A stretch of DNA of 64,000 bases from Toxonevra muliebris (lineage: Eukaryota > Arthropoda > Insecta > Diptera > Pallopteridae), in contig OY829326.1 of assembly GCA_963691655.1 (NCBI GenBank), positions 57,591,776 to 57,655,775 of the forward strand, in the 5' to 3' direction. Below the pieces are notes generated by a model. That model searched no databases. It was not told the DNA's origin and saw only the letters and a program-made list of their open reading frames with translations. Made by a program: the position numbers and the translations under genes. Positions 62,726 through 64,000 of the stretch are shown piece after piece; within the stretch, counting starts at the first letter, position 1; each line of letters starts with the position of its first letter.

Positions 62726-64000
62726 ATTTTAAATTTAAACAAACCCAAAATTTTCTCTAGTGAAAAATATTGTTTTTTGTTAGCAGTTTTTCGTAGAAAA
62801 ATAATACTGCAAAAAAAATCAAGAAAAAATTGGACTTAGCTGATTTGATCTTAATCGACCTCATGTATTTTTTGAAAGCGAATATTTCTTTCGAACATTA
62901 TTTGTTGTTTTTTCTCAGGTTTAATCTAATACGAAGAGGTTATTGCATAAATAATAGTTTTTCAGATAAAACCTGTCAAATTTTTAGTCAAATCGATTGC
63001 ATAATTTGTATATATATATACTCAACCATATCCAGTAATCTTCATAATAAAGTTTAATACTGAACTGTATAGCCACAAATTAACAATTCAGTTAAAGTAA
63101 ACTATACTCACTCAGTAGCAGCAGTTACAATTGCAGAGAAAAGTTTACGTTTACGTCATCGCAGACGTTACTAAGCACGAGACGCTTTTATTTTCTAATC
63201 AAATATTATTAATACATAAACAGTATTAAAAAAACATGATTCATAAATTATAAGTAAGTATAATAAACTAATTTTCTTTTTTCGTAGTTGTCAGAAAAAT
63301 TCAGTGCAAGTTGATGATATTTAAAAAAAAAGAAAACAGGAAGAAAATTTGTCAAATATGCAAAAATTATATACATTTTCTATATACTTATTTAAAATTT
63401 ATTCAAATCAAGCCAAGCAGCACATAAATCTCATATGACCCACCCTTTTGATAAAATTCCACACACACACACACACAAACTGAACAAATGGCAGGCATAT
63501 AATTTATTAGGTTTTATGTATTTTTTTTCCTTTCCTTGCTACCTTTCAACTTATTGCCAAAAATTATTATCATCACAAAAACATTCACTTTATATTTTTC
63601 CTGCCACCTTACATTTCCTTTTGAGCTCTTATATTTTATTTCATTTCTCCGCTACACTGCTACTTTTACTTCTTCTATCTGTGAGAATACCTGCTGCCCG
63701 ACACACTGACTGGTCATATATAGCATGATTGACTGCCATTTGTCATTTTTGTGTGTTTTTTGGGTGTCGGGTCACAAAAGTGCTTCGGCTCGAAAAAAGG
63801 ATATTTCCCCACCACAAAAAAAAAAGAAAGAAACCAAAATTATAGCCAAAAAGTTAGTTTGCTTATGAACATTTATTATATTTTATGATTCCACAAGGAT
63901 GAAAAAACCAAAAAAAAAAATAAAAGTAAAGGTGTTGCTAACAAGACGCCTTTTTTCTGTGGGTTTGTTTGACGGAATATAGCTTTCGCTCACTACACAG
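62726..64000. other. AT-rich intron to the window edge
   Basis: (AC)n at 63459-63476 and one plus-oriented AAAAAAGGATAT core at 63799. Short open frames have no motif. No exon was recognised before the edge. Confidence 0.55.

Larger units (their letters stand above)
419..64000 (-). other. Giant intron upstream of the RRM2 exon (partial, at least 63.6 kb)
   Basis: From the acceptor at 419 to the window edge I find no other segment that reads as a conserved protein exon on either strand. The preceding bru-3-like exon (end of RRM1 and linker) must therefore lie beyond 64000. Long introns are known for Drosophila bru-3, which agrees with this reading. The intron is packed with decayed transposons and tandem repeats listed separately. 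A small, poorly conserved nested or alternative first exon cannot be excluded by eye. Confidence 0.75.

Overview
This is a very AT-rich, repeat-laden stretch of an insect nuclear genome. It is almost entirely non-coding. The one confident protein-coding piece is a 135-bp internal exon at 284-418 on the minus strand. It encodes the first half of RRM2 of a Bruno/CELF RNA-binding protein and most resembles Drosophila bru-3 (the CELF3-6 type). The upstream intron fills the rest of the window (419-64000, at least 63.6 kb); 1-283 is the start of the downstream intron. The transcript therefore runs right to left, and every other element listed here lies inside its introns. The exon and a tRNA-derived SINE body that I recall as abundant in tephritid genomes point to a schizophoran fly, most likely a tephritid fruit fly. 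That assignment is inference.

Layout of the giant intron. 0.56-1.0 kb: purine-rich GGTAAGG-like degenerate repeat. 3.07-3.97 kb: truncated U6 snRNA copy abutting a foldback element. 4.88 kb: isolated G-quadruplex motif. 12.1-13.3 kb: decayed satellite of about 92-bp units. 16.2-20.1 kb: first cluster of a dispersed repeat family with a GGATAT core, which reappears inverted at 28.7-29.1, 32.8-33.7 and 40.4-40.95 kb. 21.8-22.1 kb: small terminal-inverted-repeat element. 23.8-25.0 and 26.8-27.0 kb: another decayed tandem family. 34.78 kb: perfect 30-bp palindrome. 35.9-36.6 kb: 725-bp palindromic element flanked by TA. 36.7-37.4 and 61.1-62.7 kb: two loci of an AGACCAAAATTC-like microrepeat, the second with a higher-order period of about 400-430 bp. 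37.9-38.2 and 57.8-58.0 kb: SINE copies. 44.2-44.7 and 58.6-59.0 kb: two TTAA-flanked piggyBac-like non-autonomous elements. 44.9-45.5 kb: foldback element followed by a GAAGTCA-rich tract. 50.6-51.1 kb: dead Tc1/mariner-superfamily transposase. 55.7-56.1 kb: minisatellite of about 97-129 bp. 58.26-58.47 kb: short palindromic element.

I found no CRISPR array, operon, intact transposase, tRNA gene or second convincing coding gene. Open reading frames of 60-160 codons occur throughout, but their composition is what AT-rich repeats produce by chance. The most notable points are the size of the intron, the pyrimidine-poor acceptor of the frame-preserving RRM2 exon, and the several decayed tandem-repeat families, of which the GGATAT family is the best candidate for an undescribed repeat.
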